Shown here: positions 11,885 to 24,213 of the stretch, piece by piece
How positions within the stretch are numbered: position 1 is the first letter of the stretch
How the letters are laid out: each line of letters starts with the position of its first letter
Assembly (NCBI GenBank): GCA_032622095.1
Contig: CP136061.1
Location: 191,338,369 to 191,402,368 of the forward strand
Direction: 5' to 3'
From: Siphonodentalium dalli
Lineage: Eukaryota; Mollusca; Scaphopoda; Gadilida; Siphonodentaliidae
Length of the DNA: 64,000 nt
Position numbers and translations under genes: made by a program
The notes under the pieces: generated by a model
Told to the model about the DNA's origin: nothing
Seen by the model: only the letters and a program-made list of their open reading frames with translations
Databases searched by the model: none

Positions 11885-12196
11885 GCCTGATTTAGTGTGT
11901 CTGACATTTGCAGAATGAGGTCCCCAGGCCTAGGATCAGATTGAAATTGGTGATGTTCACCCATTAGTCATCTCGATTATGCAATTTATCTTCTGCAAAT
12001 TAGGGGATATAGAAACTGAACTGAAGGGGAAATAGTAACTAAAAGCAATTTTAATTTGAGACTATTGATACTTCCAAGAAGATGAGGCCCCCAGAGGGTG
12101 AATTTGGTGATGCTGGCCCGGCTATGTGGGGTAGCATCACTAAATTCACCTCTGGGGACCTCACTCTGCAAATGTAAGACACACTAAATTCAGGCT
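11885..12196. mobile_element. Palindromic MITE family P (GCAGAATGAGGTCCCC), copy 1
   Basis: Terminal inverted repeats are CCTGATTTAGTGTGTC and GACACACTAAATTCAGG. The inner palindrome is built on CCCCAGAGGGTGAATTTGG and GCATCACTAAATTCACC. A better preserved copy with an exact 8-bp TSD is at 45387-45641, and a core-only copy at 23158-23252. It ends 44 bp before the exon at 12241. Confidence 0.65.
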
Positions 12197-12240
12197 TACC
12201 CACATCATATTCCAGTATTTTCGGGAATTTTTCACTTCAG

Positions 12241-12369
12241 TGGATACCAGAATCTGTAAGATATCTAGTCGCTGCTGGACAGAAGACAAAGGCAATTGAG
12301 GTTCTGAAAAGGGGCGCTCGGCTCAATAAAGCAACACTGCCCCCTGGAGAGTTAGAAGAAAGTAAAACG
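12241..12369 (+). CDS. SVOP-like transporter, exon after TM6 and central loop
   Basis: 129 nt, phase 0 at both ends: acceptor TTTTTCACTTCAG|TGG, donor ACG|GTATTT. The 43 residues begin WIPESVRYLVAAGQKTKAIE and end in a hydrophilic loop with LPPGELEESKT. PES-x-RY directly after TM6, then a G-Q-x-x-KA-x-x-VLKR helix, is the standard start of the large central cytosolic loop in SV2/SVOP and sugar-porter-like MFS proteins. The donor GTATTT is weaker than those of the other exons. Confidence 0.88.
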
Positions 12370-12559
12370 GTATTTATTCCTTTGTCTTATTCTGAAGTTG
12401 AGTTGGCATTATTCAAGTAAGTTTTATAAATACACTCATTTGGTATTGTTGTTTTGTTGACCTTGTCTCTCGATTATGAACACTGGACTTAGTAGAGATG
12501 TCTATTTTACAGTTTGTATGCGACCGGCATGTTGAAATAATATTACAGAGCTTGGTAGC

Positions 12560-12655
12560 AGACCTGTTAACTCTCCCGGATTGTGCGGGAGACTCCCGGA
12601 TTTGAGCATGATCTCCCGCACTCCCTGACAGGCATGACAATCTCCCGGATTCAGC
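12560..12655. repeat. CTCCCGGA short-motif cluster
   Basis: CTCCCGGA, CTCCCGCA and GGGAGACTCCCGG recur several times in about 90 bp. Origin is unknown; a similar GGGAGACTTC cluster occurs inside the hAT element at 2870-2935. Confidence 0.4.
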
Positions 12656-12994
12656 TGCTTTAGAAAATCACAAAAATTAATCTCTTTATTTGATCTATTT
12701 GACCAGTAGACAGGCTATCAACACATCCCTGATATCCGACTGCCATGTCATTGAAGCAATTAACACCCATGATTAATCTGGGGTTATACAATCAACATTG
12801 TTCACACAGCAGGGGCCCCCGGACAATAACACAACAAACACCTTCTAAGTTCTATTGAACAGGAACACCAGACTGAACAAAGGTGACCTGTTCTCAATTA
12901 ACTCAATTAAGCCCTGAGGTTATATGAAACTGCCATTCAAGTTTATTGTCTGAAAGAAATAAAAAGAAGCACATGTTCTAGCTTTAAACTTTAG

Positions 12995-15845
12995 ACGAAG
13001 AAACCCTGGCAGTAGAAGTCGCCATTCGCAATGCCAAGACTGCCATCGTCGCCACATATAACCCGCCAAACACAGACCTCAGCAATGCCTCCTTCAAACA
13101 ATTCACATCAACCCACCGCCACTGCATCTTCATCGGAGACTACAACGCGAAGCACACCTACTACGGCTGTAAAGATACCAACAGAAACGGTGACCGAATG
13201 TTCAACATCATCGAAGATCTTGATCTACTCATACTAAACAACATAGATGAACCAACACATCACCACGCGGCGACCAACAAATGGGACATCCTAGACCTAG
13301 CCATTGCCACTCCATCCATCGCATCTAAAGGAATCATGTGCTATATCGGAGACGACGTATCCAGCGACCACCTACCCGTACGCATAAGATCCAGCAATGC
13401 CTCAACCGATCGCCACCCGAAAACCTTCCGCCGCAACCTAAATAAAGCCGACTGGGACAGTTTCCGACAGCAACTCACCAACAGCATAGACAATTCACCC
13501 ATCACATCAACCAGCGACATTGACGCGACATGCCAGCACCTATCCCAAACCCTCGAATCAGCCCTAGATACAGCATGCCCGAAACAGCAAGTCAACACCA
13601 CAGCATGGCAAGTCTCCCCCGAAACTCTGAAAATGATCCGACTTAAACGCAAGCTACGAAGACTCCAGCAGAAAAACCCAAACGACATGTACTACCGAAC
13701 TCTTTACAACAACATGAACAGACAAGTCAAAACGGCAGTCAAAAAAGAAAAACAAGCATCCTGGCATCGGTCGACAACCGAACTCGGCGATAAAAGAATG
13801 AACAGAAACTTCTGGAGTAACTTCAAATCCCTTACCGGCACAGGAAAAAACAACAACAGCACAGAAAAACCCCTCAAAAAAACCGATGGCAGCCTGACCT
13901 CAGGAGACAAAGAAAAAGCAGAAGCCTTCGCCGACAACCTTCAAAAAATCCACAACACCCACCAAGGCCCAGCCTACGACGACGCCTTCAAAGCAACTGT
14001 AGAAAACCACATCAAAGACAACCCCGACCTCTTCAAACCACTTCCAAGTACCACCAACGACCACGATGATGTCTTCCCCGTAGCATCTCCAATCACACAA
14101 GACGAAATCGCATCTAACCTAAAGAAGGGAAAAGGCAACTCAGCACCAGGCAACGACAGCATCACATACTCCATCCTACGACAAGCCCCTCCAGCCTTCT
14201 TCGCCAGACTACTCCTTCTATTCAACGCCTGCCTGACCATTGGATACTTCCCAACAGCATGGAAAACCGCCGTCGGTATCATGATACCTAAGCCAGAAAA
14301 AGACCGCACCATTCCCAACAACTATCGACCCATCAGCCTCCTCCAATGTACCGGGAAACTATTCGAACGAATTATCAGCAGCCGACTACGAGAGCACCTT
14401 GAATCCTCCAACTTCTTCAACCTGTGGCAGCGCGGCTATCGACAAGGCAAAGAAGGCATGGAACACATCGTTCGACTAGCTGAAGACGCCCGACTATCCC
14501 TTGGCAAAAACTGGTTAACAGCTGCAGTATTCCTTGACGTTGAGAAGGCCTTCGATTCCGTATGGCACGACGGCCTAAGATACAAGTTCAGCCAGCTCAA
14601 CATCGCCCGAAAATACACACGACTAGTATCCTCTTTCCTATAAGATCGTCAACTCAGCGTCCGCATCAACAACGACACATCCAGCCCAGTATTCCCACGC
14701 GCCGGAACCCCACAAGGATCAGTACTCAGCCCACTCCTCTTCCTGATATACGCCAATGGCATACCCACCAACCCAGGAAACAACGTAGAAATCTCACAAT
14801 TCGCCGACGACCTAGGACTCTGGACAACACACAAAAACCCCAGGATCCTACAAAAACGATTACAAAAGACCCTCGACGACTTATCAACATGGTGCTCTAG
14901 ATGGAGAATAAAACTCAACGCCAAGAAAAAACAACTCATCATATTCCACCAGAGAAAAACAACACAGACTATCAACATCAAGATAGACAACGAGACCGTT
15001 CAACCATCCAACCAAGCCATCCTACTAGGAATCACCCTCGACCAACGAATGACCTTCGCCGCGCACATCAAAAAAGTCGCCAACAAAGCCAGAAAAAGAA
15101 CAAACCTGCTAAGTTGTCTCAGAGGTACCGACTGGGGAACCAACAGCCAGACCATCATCAACCTCTTCAAACTATACGTCCGCCCAGTAATGGAGTATGG
15201 CGCACCCATCATAGCAGCAGCCTCCAACAGCTCAATCGAAACCCTGCAGAAAGTCCAAAACAAAGCTCTCCGCATCGCTCTACATCAGCCAATCTTCACA
15301 CCAATCCAAGCCCTCCACGACGCAGCAGACATGCCTAGGATGAAACATCGACTAACCGACCTCAGAAACCAGACCCTCACCAGAATTGACAACAGCCCAC
15401 TCATCCAAGAACTCCATCTACGAAATCAGCTGCTCTCCACCAAAAAGACCAAGTCCATCCTAGAAATCGACAGCACCGACAGACCCATCTAGATCCCATA
15501 CAACCGTCAACCAAGCCAACCAACAGCCAAATCACCAGCCAGCCAATAACCTCACCAGCCAACGCCAATACAGCCCCCAACAACACCACCAACCAAGCAT
15601 CCAAGACGCATCAGCCTTAAAGCCAGCCAACCAACAGCCACACCAACCAGACATCCAGCCTAAACCAAGCCTCACATCCCAACAGCCTCGACTCCTCCAC
15701 CACGCTTCCACTGCACTGCTTTGCCTCCAAATACAACAGCCTCAAAAATCGATCTTCATCGAATATATCAAGAAAGGGTGAAGGGAATTGCACAATGCGT
15801 TCCGACCATCCTGCCCGGCCTGCGGCCGGAAACTACACAACAACA
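12995..15845 (+). mobile_element. 5'-truncated Jockey-like LINE with 15-bp TSD
   Basis: The exact 15-bp direct repeat AGCTTTAAACTTTAG flanks the element at 12980-12994 and 15846-15860, giving an insertion of 2851 bp. Its base composition (C- and A-rich on the + strand, few T) differs sharply from the AT-rich surroundings. It contains one frame from the apurinic endonuclease domain through reverse transcriptase, then about 350 bp of 3' UTR ending in a GC hairpin (CCCGGCCTGCGGCCGG) and an ACACAACAACA tail. A 5' truncation with a TSD of this size is the usual product of target-primed reverse transcription. The copy lies in an intron in the sense orientation of the transporter. Confidence 0.9.
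12997..15492 (+). pseudogene. LINE ORF2: endonuclease / reverse transcriptase, one nonsense codon
   Basis: A single frame of about 830 codons is broken only by TAA at 14641-14643. The endonuclease part retains IFIGDYNAKHTYYGC (GDxNAxH motif) and SSDHLPVRI (catalytic SDH); the first part of the domain is missing because of 5' truncation. RT motifs in order are NNYRPISLLQCTGKLFERI, FLDVEKAFDSVWHDGL (motif A aspartate), GTPQGSVLSPLLF and FADDLGLW (catalytic ADD). A thumb region with VRPVMEYGAP and LQKVQNKALRIAL follows. YFPTAWKTAVGIMIPKP and YRPISLL are typical of the Jockey clade. The stop lies between motif A and the GTPQGS motif, where relatives read FL-x-DRQxSVR, so a one-base change is enough to explain it. 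Translation could not give full RT from this copy. Confidence 0.88.
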
Positions 15846-15860
15846 AGCTTTAAACTTTAG

Positions 15861-16242
15861 GAGTGCGTTCCTGAATTGTACTTTTTAATGTGACATATGA
15901 AATCTCGCGAGATCTAAATGACATCGAAAGTAGTTTACAGTTTAATATTGATACACGTACTCCGGTAGCCTATGATATTTTCTCTATAAATGAGACAATA
16001 AAAGTAATCACTATATAGTAAATGTTTTCCTTAAGAATACTTGTTAATTTGTCATGAAACTTGCATATTTCTGCATTAAATGAGTACATGTTAGCGAGTC
16101 ATAATGGTGAGTATCAGAGCATGTTCTGATCAAACTAGAGCAGCACCTGCACAAGTGGCTGCACCCGGCTCATTGGTTGGCTTGTACAAATTACTGGTTT
16201 AATACTAGTAGTGTAATATATAAAAGCATTTTAGAGCAAGTA
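15861..16242. other. intronic sequence without recognised feature
   Basis: About 380 bp, AT-rich, no family recognised. Confidence 0.4.
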
Positions 16243-16454
16243 CACTAATGCCCAAAGTATATGACCCTTTAACCTCAGCAGAATTATGGGACATTTTTCA
16301 GGATTTAGTCGGAAATATGGCTTGTTGTCATTCATTGGAAAGCTCTCACTGAGGGCTTTCGATGAATGGCAGCAAGCCCTATTTCTGACTAAATCCTGAG
16401 AAATTTCCCATAATTCTGCTGTGGTTTAGGGGTGGATTATTTAGGATAATACTG
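16243..16454. mobile_element. TA-flanked palindromic MITE (CAGTAATGC family), complete
   Basis: TA|CACTAATGCCCAAAG at the left and GGATAATACTG|TA at the right. The two arms pair through AGAATTATGGGACATTTTTC and TTTCCCATAATTCTGCTG. The centre has the AGCTCTCACTGAGGGCT hairpin. Confidence 0.75.
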
Positions 16455-17182
16455 TAGTTGGTTAAGTGCTATATAAAGCTGTCATTATTATTATTTCCTC
16501 TCGGCCCTTTCGACAATCCCGGGGCCAGCCACCCCAAAAAACCACTCACCCCAGTATTTGCATAGGAATTTTATAATGGCTGGTTTGTAATTTCAATGAA
16601 TGCAGCATAGTTATCTAATAAAGGTATTTGAACAGTCAAAACATGTTCTCAGGAAACATTTACAAATTATTATGATGTGGAATGGCTGAAGTGGACAAAA
16701 AGTGGACAGATTACCTTTCAACATGTATTCTTGTAATTTGGAGGGAAAGTTATACAAGCCATCCAATGTGATCATTGTGCAATCACCATCTGCATACATA
16801 CATCTTTTGGTGAACATGAAAGACATCAACATAAACACATTTAATTAATATCATACAATGAATATATGAAAAAGAAATAGGGGATAGGCCCAATTGAGTG
16901 TGTAAAACATTGCAAAACATTGAAATTATACAACAAAATGACCGATAAATTCAACTCGAAACCTGAAAATAAATTGTGGTCAGGACATAAAATTTTGCAT
17001 TAATACTTACAAACAGTTTGTTTTCTAAAATGCTGTGTGTCGCTAAGAGAAAGTGATTCCGGTCTTGTCTAACAATATAGAAATAAGTTGAATGACCTCA
17101 TGCAGGACTTATTAAAAAAAAATTTCGAACAGAAATATAACATTATTTGTAAGCTTAATATCTGTCATATGTTATACTTTAA
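16455..17182. other. intronic sequence without recognised feature
   Basis: About 730 bp between two MITE-type elements. No exon or terminal repeat is seen. Confidence 0.4.
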
Positions 17183-18612
17183 CCCTTTCAGTGCCAAGTC
17201 TGATTTTTGTATCAACCCATATTTCCTTGATCATTTTCAAATTTATTGATTATAATAATGTGATACATTGATTGAAAGAGCTCTTATAGTCTGGTCGAAT
17301 AAAGGTTTGACCTAGAATAAATTTGGACAAAATTGGTTTGTATACCATTTTGAAGAGAAATATATCCTCTATAACATGTCCAAAATCCGCTAAAATCCGC
17401 TTTGAGCAATTTTTGTAATTCAAGATGGCGTCCAAGATGGCTGCCATTTAAGGTAAATCAGTTCTACGCTATTATAGTGAGAAAATCTTGTCATATGTAT
17501 ACACTGGTATACATTTCTGTTAAGCTAAAACATAACCCCACCGTTGTATTCCAAAATTGGAACTCCCCGTCATAAATGGCCGCCAAAATGGCGGCCGGAA
17601 GTGGAAATTTTCACGTTTTTTACTAATATCTTTAAGATAAGTTTCTACTGTTTGGAACTGATTGTGAATTTTGACTTTATTTAGTATTTAACATTTTAAC
17701 TGATCATTGGAGCAAAGAAATATGCCATTCTTTGGCTCCCAACCCCTTCCAATCGCTCAAAAATTCGATTTTACAGAACGCGGTATAACATATCACAAAA
17801 TATCACCATTGGGATTCTAGTCACATTTCATCAAGAAATTGGAAGAACTGTGCAATGTAAGTAATGCTTTCTACTTTTTATGGATATTCCAACTCAATGT
17901 TACAAAAATCGTCACTTTGGATCAAAATGGCTTCCAAATGGCGGCCAAAATATGGAATATTTCAATATTGTCCCAGTGTGCCATGCAACTGCTTATACGC
18001 TGTTGTTGGTGCACACAATTGACTTTTCTGTCTTATATACATTCAAAACCAACATTTCTGATACACCTTGATTAATTTTTACCATTGACACCACTAAAAA
18101 ATCACCAGAATTATTCAAATTTTTCTGTCACAAACTTTGCATCAAAATCGGTAAAAAGTCACTGTTCAGGGTTTAAAACATTTTTTAAAGTAAAATGGAA
18201 ATTTCTTTGGTATCAGCGGTGTCTATTGTTTTGATATATGCTAACTGTGTCACACTGAGGTGTTTTAGACAATATTGCTCAAGATGGCTTGCAAAATGGC
18301 AACCAAATTTGGTAAAATGTTGATTTGTCACATTTATTCCGAACATTATTCACTGCTGTTCCGAAAAGGTAGCAGATTGTGACTCACTTGGTTATTAAAA
18401 ATGCTACTTAGTCAACTAAATGTTATATTCTGGTTGTCCCAGAACCTTGGGAGGCATGAAAGTTCATTTAAGGGGTGCAGTATGGATTTTGCCGAAAAAC
18501 TATTTTGGGATTCTGTCCATGCTTTTTAACTGAAATGGGCAGACCGTTGAAACGGAACTGAGAGGGATCATAGTATGTGGCTACTCTGGCACATTGTAAT
18601 CAACATTGATCA
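17183..18612. repeat. Left arm of the foldback element
   Basis: Pairs with 21010-22487 on the other strand. Matching landmarks are TTCAAATTTATTGATTATAA, GGATTTTAGCGGATTTT class motifs, CACTTCCGG next to GGCGGCC, AAACACCTCAGTGTCAC and CAGACCGTTGAAACGG. The repeated AAGATGGC/GCCATCTT words are part of the arm. There are many single-base differences and small indels, so the element is not recent. Confidence 0.8.
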
Positions 18613-21009
18613 ACTTAATACAGTGTGTATGTCTGTTGAATGTATGGCTAAAGGTGAGGTGAGTATGTATACGGGGAGTTATTGTATTCATGAATAATAT
18701 GAATAGGTATACCATGTATGACTATATGTTCATGTATGGGGTGTCCACGTTGAGTTGTATATGTATATAAGGAGTAACTTATGGTCATGACCGTCATGTG
18801 TGAGGTGAACATGTATGCAGGGAGTTGTCTGGCCATTGAAGTGGTGTATGTGTATAGCGAGATTAGCTACATTGTCCATCTTTGTGTTGTGTATGTATAT
18901 ATGGAGTGACTGTGTGGTCATGGGTGGGATGTACAGGTGTACATTGGGTGGCTGTATTGTCATGGGTGGTGTATATGTATACACACTTTTGCTTTATGAT
19001 AATGGATGGGGTGTATGGATAAATATGGAGTGGTTGTATGGTTATGGGCAATGTGTATATGTGTACATGGAATGACTGCAGGGTCAATGTTGTTGAGGTG
19101 TATATGCATAACTGGAGTACAGTTTGATGGTCACTGGCGGGCTTGTCTATATAGATAGTGACATCATGGTCATGGGTGGGATGTGCATGTTTATCTGTTG
19201 TGGCTGTATTGTCATTGCTGTGTACCGGTATACAGTGAGTAGCTGAATGCTCATGGATGTGGTGTGTAAGAATACAGCGAGTGGCTGAATTGTCATGGTT
19301 GAGCTGTAGTTTTGCAAGTCTGAAGTGTACGAATGGTGGTGTGTGTGGGGTATAGGCATATCTAGAAGGGCTGTATGGTAATTGATAAGTTATATATACA
19401 CCTGTAGTGACAATGGTCATAGGTTAACCAATACAGACAACCAACCAATACAGGTAAGTATAGGCTAACAAATATATGTAAGTGGGTATCTGACAAGGTG
19501 ACACATTTGTCCGCATCAATGAAAATCACACCTAGCCCTCCGGAATGACAATAACAAGTCAGAATGGAGCACTGGCTGACGGACCATAAGGCCTTTCCGT
19601 TTGTCAATATAAGTATAGTGAAAGAAATAATGGCTTACATCCTATCCTATTCCCCACACAATGATAGTGGTACATAAATGTATGGATGTCAAAAGAAAGG
19701 AGATGATATCTGTTAGGCATACTACAGAATATTCGTGGCTACATATATGATGACCAAGGTCCAAATTTCTCGCAGACAAATTGATCCCCGTTCTAATAAC
19801 ATGAATGTTGAGTTGGAAGCTGGGTCCTGGAGCAGTTTAATGGAATTTTGAAAATAGTTTTAGAAAGTACCCCACAGAAACAAGATTTTATTTTATGCCA
19901 AATGTAGAGTTTAGACATTTTTGGAAATTCCTCCCAATGAGTTTAAAAGATGCCAAAATGTTTGGATAAGATCAACATCAGTTGCAGATCGCTGACTATG
20001 TGCCATACTAAGCAAATGTCACATTACGTTTCGACTCATTACCTGCAAGACGCGAGCCCTTGTATATCTTGCATGGCTATATTGCCATGATGTGGCCAAT
20101 ATGTATATATGGAGTGCCAGTGTGGCAAAATTAATGGTGGGTGAATTGATATACAGGGAGTGACTGTATGATCACGAGTGTGGTTTATGAGTATACAGCG
20201 AGAGGCTGAATTGTCATGGTGAGGTCTATATGCAAGTTTGGAGTGTATGATTGACCGTGTGCGCGGTGCGGGACATTGGTATATCTAGAAGGACTGTAAC
20301 GCCATTGGTGAGGTTTATATGTATACTATATATACCTGTAATGACTCTATGGTTTTGGGTTGGTGTATATTTATATTTTGAGTGAATATATGGCCATGGG
20401 TGTCGCAAATATATATGCAGGGAGTAACTTTATGACCCCTGGTGAGGCAAATATGTATACAAGAAGTAATGTATGCTCATGAATGTGCGATAATATATAC
20501 CGGGAGTGACTATATTGTCATCGTTTGGATGTATATCTTGAGTGCCTATATGGCCATGCATATGGCAAATATATACTTATACATGGAGTGGCTGTATTAC
20601 CAATGGTGAGGCGAATAGGTATACAAGATGTTACTGTATGTTCATTAATGTAGTGAATAGGTATACAGTTCGTGACTATATGGTCATGGGTGAGGTGTAG
20701 GATTGTACCTGGTGTGCCTGCATGTTTACTCATGGCTATATGGCCATGCGTTGGGTGTATGGGCATATCCAGTGTGGCTGTATAGTACTAGGTGAGGTGT
20801 ATGTGTATAAAGTAAGTGACATATGTTAATTTATGTGGTGTTCATGTATATATGGAGTGACTGCATGGTCATGTGTAAGTTGCACTGGTGTACCTTTGGG
20901 TGACTATCGATTTCCTGTCACTATAACTCAAGGATATGTGAACCGATAGAGATATCATATCAGAGTGTCTCTTAATGGCGTTTGGTATGCAATACGAATG
21001 AAACGGTTT
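18613..21009. repeat. Minisatellite core of the foldback element
   Basis: Several tens of degenerate 55-65-bp units share the phrases GGTGTATATGTATAC, GGAGTGACTGTATGG and GGTCATGGGTG. The open frames read on either strand here are only repeat translations (THxxHDNTAT-like on the minus strand) and are not genes. A less repetitive stretch at about 19400-20060 interrupts the array. Confidence 0.75.
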
Positions 21010-22487
21010 TCATGACAATAGTATATATGTTAATAAATTTTGATGCTAATGGGCCAGAGTAGCCACATAATATGATCCCTCTCAGTTCCGTTTCAACGGT
21101 CTGCCCATTTCCGTTCAAAGACAGACAGAATCCCAAAAGAAGTGTTCGGCAAAAATTCATACTGCATCCCTTTAACTGATGTGTCATGCCTCATAATGTA
21201 CTGGGACAACCAGAATATAACATTTAGTTATCAGTTGATTAAGTGGCATGTTTAATAACCAAGTGAGTCACAATTTGCAACCTTTTCGGAACAGCTTGTA
21301 ATAATGTTCGGAATAAATATGACAAATCTTTTTGCCATATTTGGTTGCCATTTTGCAAGCCATCTTGTAATTTTGTCTAAAACACCTCAGTGTCACACAT
21401 TTAAGATAGATCAAAAATAAAAATCACATTTGATACCAAAGATAGTTCCATTTAACTTGAAAAAATGGTGCAAACCTGAGAAGTTATTTTTTTCCCGATT
21501 TTTATGCCAAGTTTGTGATAACAAAAAATCCCATAATTCTGGTAATTTCAGTGGTTAAAATAGTAAAAATTAATCAAGGTGCATCATAAATGTTAGTATT
21601 CAATGTATATAAGACAGCATAGTCAATTTTATTCATCAACCACAACTCATAAGCGGTTGCACGGCACGCTGGTGCAATATTTACCATTTTTCGTATTCTG
21701 GCCGCCATTTTGGTAGCCATTGTGAGCCAAAGTGACAATTTTGATACCATTGAGTCGGAATATTCATAAGAAATAGAATGCATCACTTACATTACACTGC
21801 CAATTTTGATGAAATATGACTAGAATCCCAAATTATGATTTTTTTGTGAAATGTTATACCGCGTTCTGTAAACTAGATTTGTTGAATGATCGGAAGGGGT
21901 GGGGACCCCACTTATGGCATATTTTATTTCCCCGATGGTCTGTTAACATGCTAAATACAAAATAAAGTCACAATTCTCAACCAGTTCCAAACAACAGAAA
22001 CTTATCTTAAAGATATCAGTAAAAAAACGTAACATTTTCCACTTCCGGTCGCCATTTTGGCTGCCATCTTGGGTGGTGAGTTCCAATTTTGGCATAAAAG
22101 GTGTCGTTATGTCTTAGCTTCACAAAAATGTATACTTATGTATATGTATACATATGACACGATATTATCACTATAATTGCATCAAATTGCAACAAACTGA
22201 CTTAACAGAAAATGGCAGCCATATTGGACGCCATCTTGAATTACAAAAAATACTCAAAGCGGATTTTAGCGGATTTTGGATATGTTATAGATGAGATATT
22301 CCTCTTCAAAATGATATATAAAACAATTTAGTCCGAATTTATTCTAGGTTGACCCTAAAATTTTAGTTTATCGACCAGACTATTAGAGCTCTTTTCATCA
22401 ATGTATAACATTATTATAATCAATAAATTTGAAAAATGATCAAGGAAATATGGGTTGATACAAAAATCGGACTTGGCACTGAAAGGG
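21010..22487. repeat. Right arm of the foldback element
   Basis: Inverted partner of 17183-18612. It ends 88 bp before the exon at 22576. Confidence 0.8.
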
Positions 22488-22575
22488 TTAATTGCTTAAA
22501 CTTGTATATTTGTTTTTGAGAGTCTCCAAATGGATATTTTTCTTCTTATTCAGAGCTATTAATTTTTTTTTCCAG

Positions 22576-22732
22576 ACAGAGAAGAGAGCACAATTTTGTG
22601 ACCTGTTTAATAGGAAGTATCGAAGAGCCACCTTTCTTCTATGGTTTATGTGGTTCAGTACAGCATTCAGTTATTATGGAATGGTGTTGGCGGGGACTGA
22701 AATCTTACAGAAAAGAAGCCATTCTTCTGTTG
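22576..22732 (+). CDS. SVOP-like transporter, exon coding loop end and TM7
   Basis: 157 nt, enters at phase 0 (acceptor TTTTTTTTTCCAG|ACA) and leaves with one spare base (GTTG|GTACGC). The 52 codons include TEKRAQFCDLFNRKYRR, then LLWFMWFSTAFSYYGMVLA, then TEILQKRSHSSV. The DLF...LLWF-x-WF-S/N-AFSYYG-x-VL stretch is the most diagnostic SVOP-family segment here (start of the C-terminal six-helix half). The lumenal loop of vertebrate SVOP between TM7 and TM8 is considerably shorter here. Confidence 0.92.
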
Positions 22733-22784
22733 GTACGCAATGAAAAAGAAATAAAGGATAGGCCTAGCTCAGTGTCTTTAATAA

Positions 22785-23039
22785 CCCTTTCATGACTGGA
22801 GCTTCCTGAAATTTTGTGAAAATCCTGTGCCAATGCATTCTCTTACATATGCGAGTCTCCCATAGGGTGCCTCGCATATATAAGAGAATGCATTGGCCTA
22901 ACAATAATTACCTTGATCTTGTAAGCCAGTGAATTCTCTTATATATGCGAGGCTCCTTATGTGAGACTCACATATATATGAGAATGCACTGGCAAATGTT
23001 ATTTAATGCTGCACCAGCTCGGCTCCCATCATGAAAGGG
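22785..23039. mobile_element. TTAA-type MITE, family CCCTTTCATGA, copy 1
   Basis: Left end CCCTTTCATGACTGGAGCTTCC (flank ATAA, probably a decayed TTAA); right end GGCTCCCATCATGAAAGGG|TTAA. The centre holds two nested hairpins built on GCATTCTCTTACATATGCGAG and its complement. It begins 52 bp after an exon donor. A second, interrupted copy lies at 26289-28129. Confidence 0.75.
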
Positions 23040-23157
23040 TTAAATAGCAAAACATTGAAATTATACTTGAGTCTTTGAGTCCTGAATTGTAATCAAGTGT
23101 TCCTGAAGTAAGATATGATTGTCAATCAAGTCTGAATTTAGTTTGTTTGAAATTTGC

Positions 23158-23252
23158 TGAATGAGGTCCCCAGAGGGTGAGTTTAGTGATGCTATCTCAC
23201 ACAGCGGGCTGGCGTCATCAAATTCACCCCCTTGTGACCTCATTCTGTTTAG
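23158..23252. mobile_element. Palindromic MITE family P, core-only copy
   Basis: ATGAGGTCCCCAGAGGGTGA pairs with TTCACCCCCTTGTGACCTCA around GCTATCTCACACAGCGGGCTGG. The outer GTGTGTC arms are missing. Confidence 0.65.
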
Positions 23253-24213
23253 ACCTCACATTCTAGGAAGTATCTATAGTCTCAAAAGCTACAGCAGAAA
23301 GAGTGTTTATTATTTACTCAACCCATCTATTATGGACATCAATGGATTCCGGTTGGAATGGGCTAAAATTTCAGCTATACTTTCAGCCCACTCAAAATAG
23401 ATTCTACAAGCAGGGCATACACAGGACCTTCAAATCCTGGAATGGCCTTTCACCATACAAAGTAATGACCATTCAAGGCCTGGAATGTTTTTGCATTGTC
23501 ATGTCTTGAATAGCCTTGATTTTTGGTGATATAGTAAAAATTGCTGAGAAATTGCCTTAAATTGTCTTAAATTTCACAATTGAGGGCGTCAAAGACTTCA
23601 TTAATTATATAAAAAAAATGGCTTTGAATTTCGCCTGGTCTGATCTGATCTATGGGAACCCTGACAATGGTCAGTACCGAGTCTAATAATAAGCCGACGA
23701 TATTCTTATCTTGCGTCTCGGGAACTCTTAAGTCATATTTTATTTCTGTACTGATACGATTCCCTTCTTTCCATTGGTCATGTCTCAAACTGGGTGCTAT
23801 TTCATCGGTTGTGCTGCAACCAATCATTACAAGGTGGATCCAGTCTCTATAGAAAGCCGATAACAGTCACAAACACTGCTTTGTGAGTGGTTATATTTAA
23901 ATTGCTAGATCAGAGGTCAATGTTGACAATTGTCCCACGCATAGAGAAACACAAATTATATAATACAGGCGTCATATACATAATTTGTATACTCATCGCA
24001 ATCTAGGAGACATCATGTATCTCAAAGTTTTTTCAGTCAAATATTAGGATTCTTACAAACATTTACTATATCCGGCATACGCTCCATATTTGGGATTGAT
24101 TTATTACACCAGTACCATACATAATCATTTGTGTGTTTTATTTTTATATCTATATTTTAATTTTTGAATAAGTAATTGTTTTCTACAAAAATATTTACTT
24201 TGTTAATCATTAA
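23253..24213. other. intronic sequence without recognised feature
   Basis: Roughly 960 bp, AT-rich. The opposing short open frames look like chance. Confidence 0.4.

Larger units (their letters stand above)
17183..22487. mobile_element. 5.3-kb TTAA-flanked foldback element with satellite core
   Basis: TTAA|CCCTTTCAGTGCCAAGTC at the left is mirrored by GACTTGGCACTGAAAGGG|TTAA at the right. The two arms are inverted copies over about 1.43 kb (17183-18612 and about 21010-22487), collinear with visible divergence. The 2.4-kb centre is a degenerate 55-65-bp minisatellite. No transposase frame is present. TTAA flanks and CCC termini fit piggyBac-type mobilisation, while the architecture is that of foldback elements. 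A 61-bp relative with the same ends lies at 28184-28244. Confidence 0.8.

Noticed and set aside
14649-15604. Minus-strand and other-frame open frames inside the LINE
   Set aside because: Shadows of the T-poor LINE coding strand, which leaves few stop codons in other frames.
18863-19420. 185-codon minus-strand open frame
   Set aside because: It is a translation of the 55-65-bp minisatellite (repeating H-D-N/T-A-T-like words), with no sign of selection for protein.
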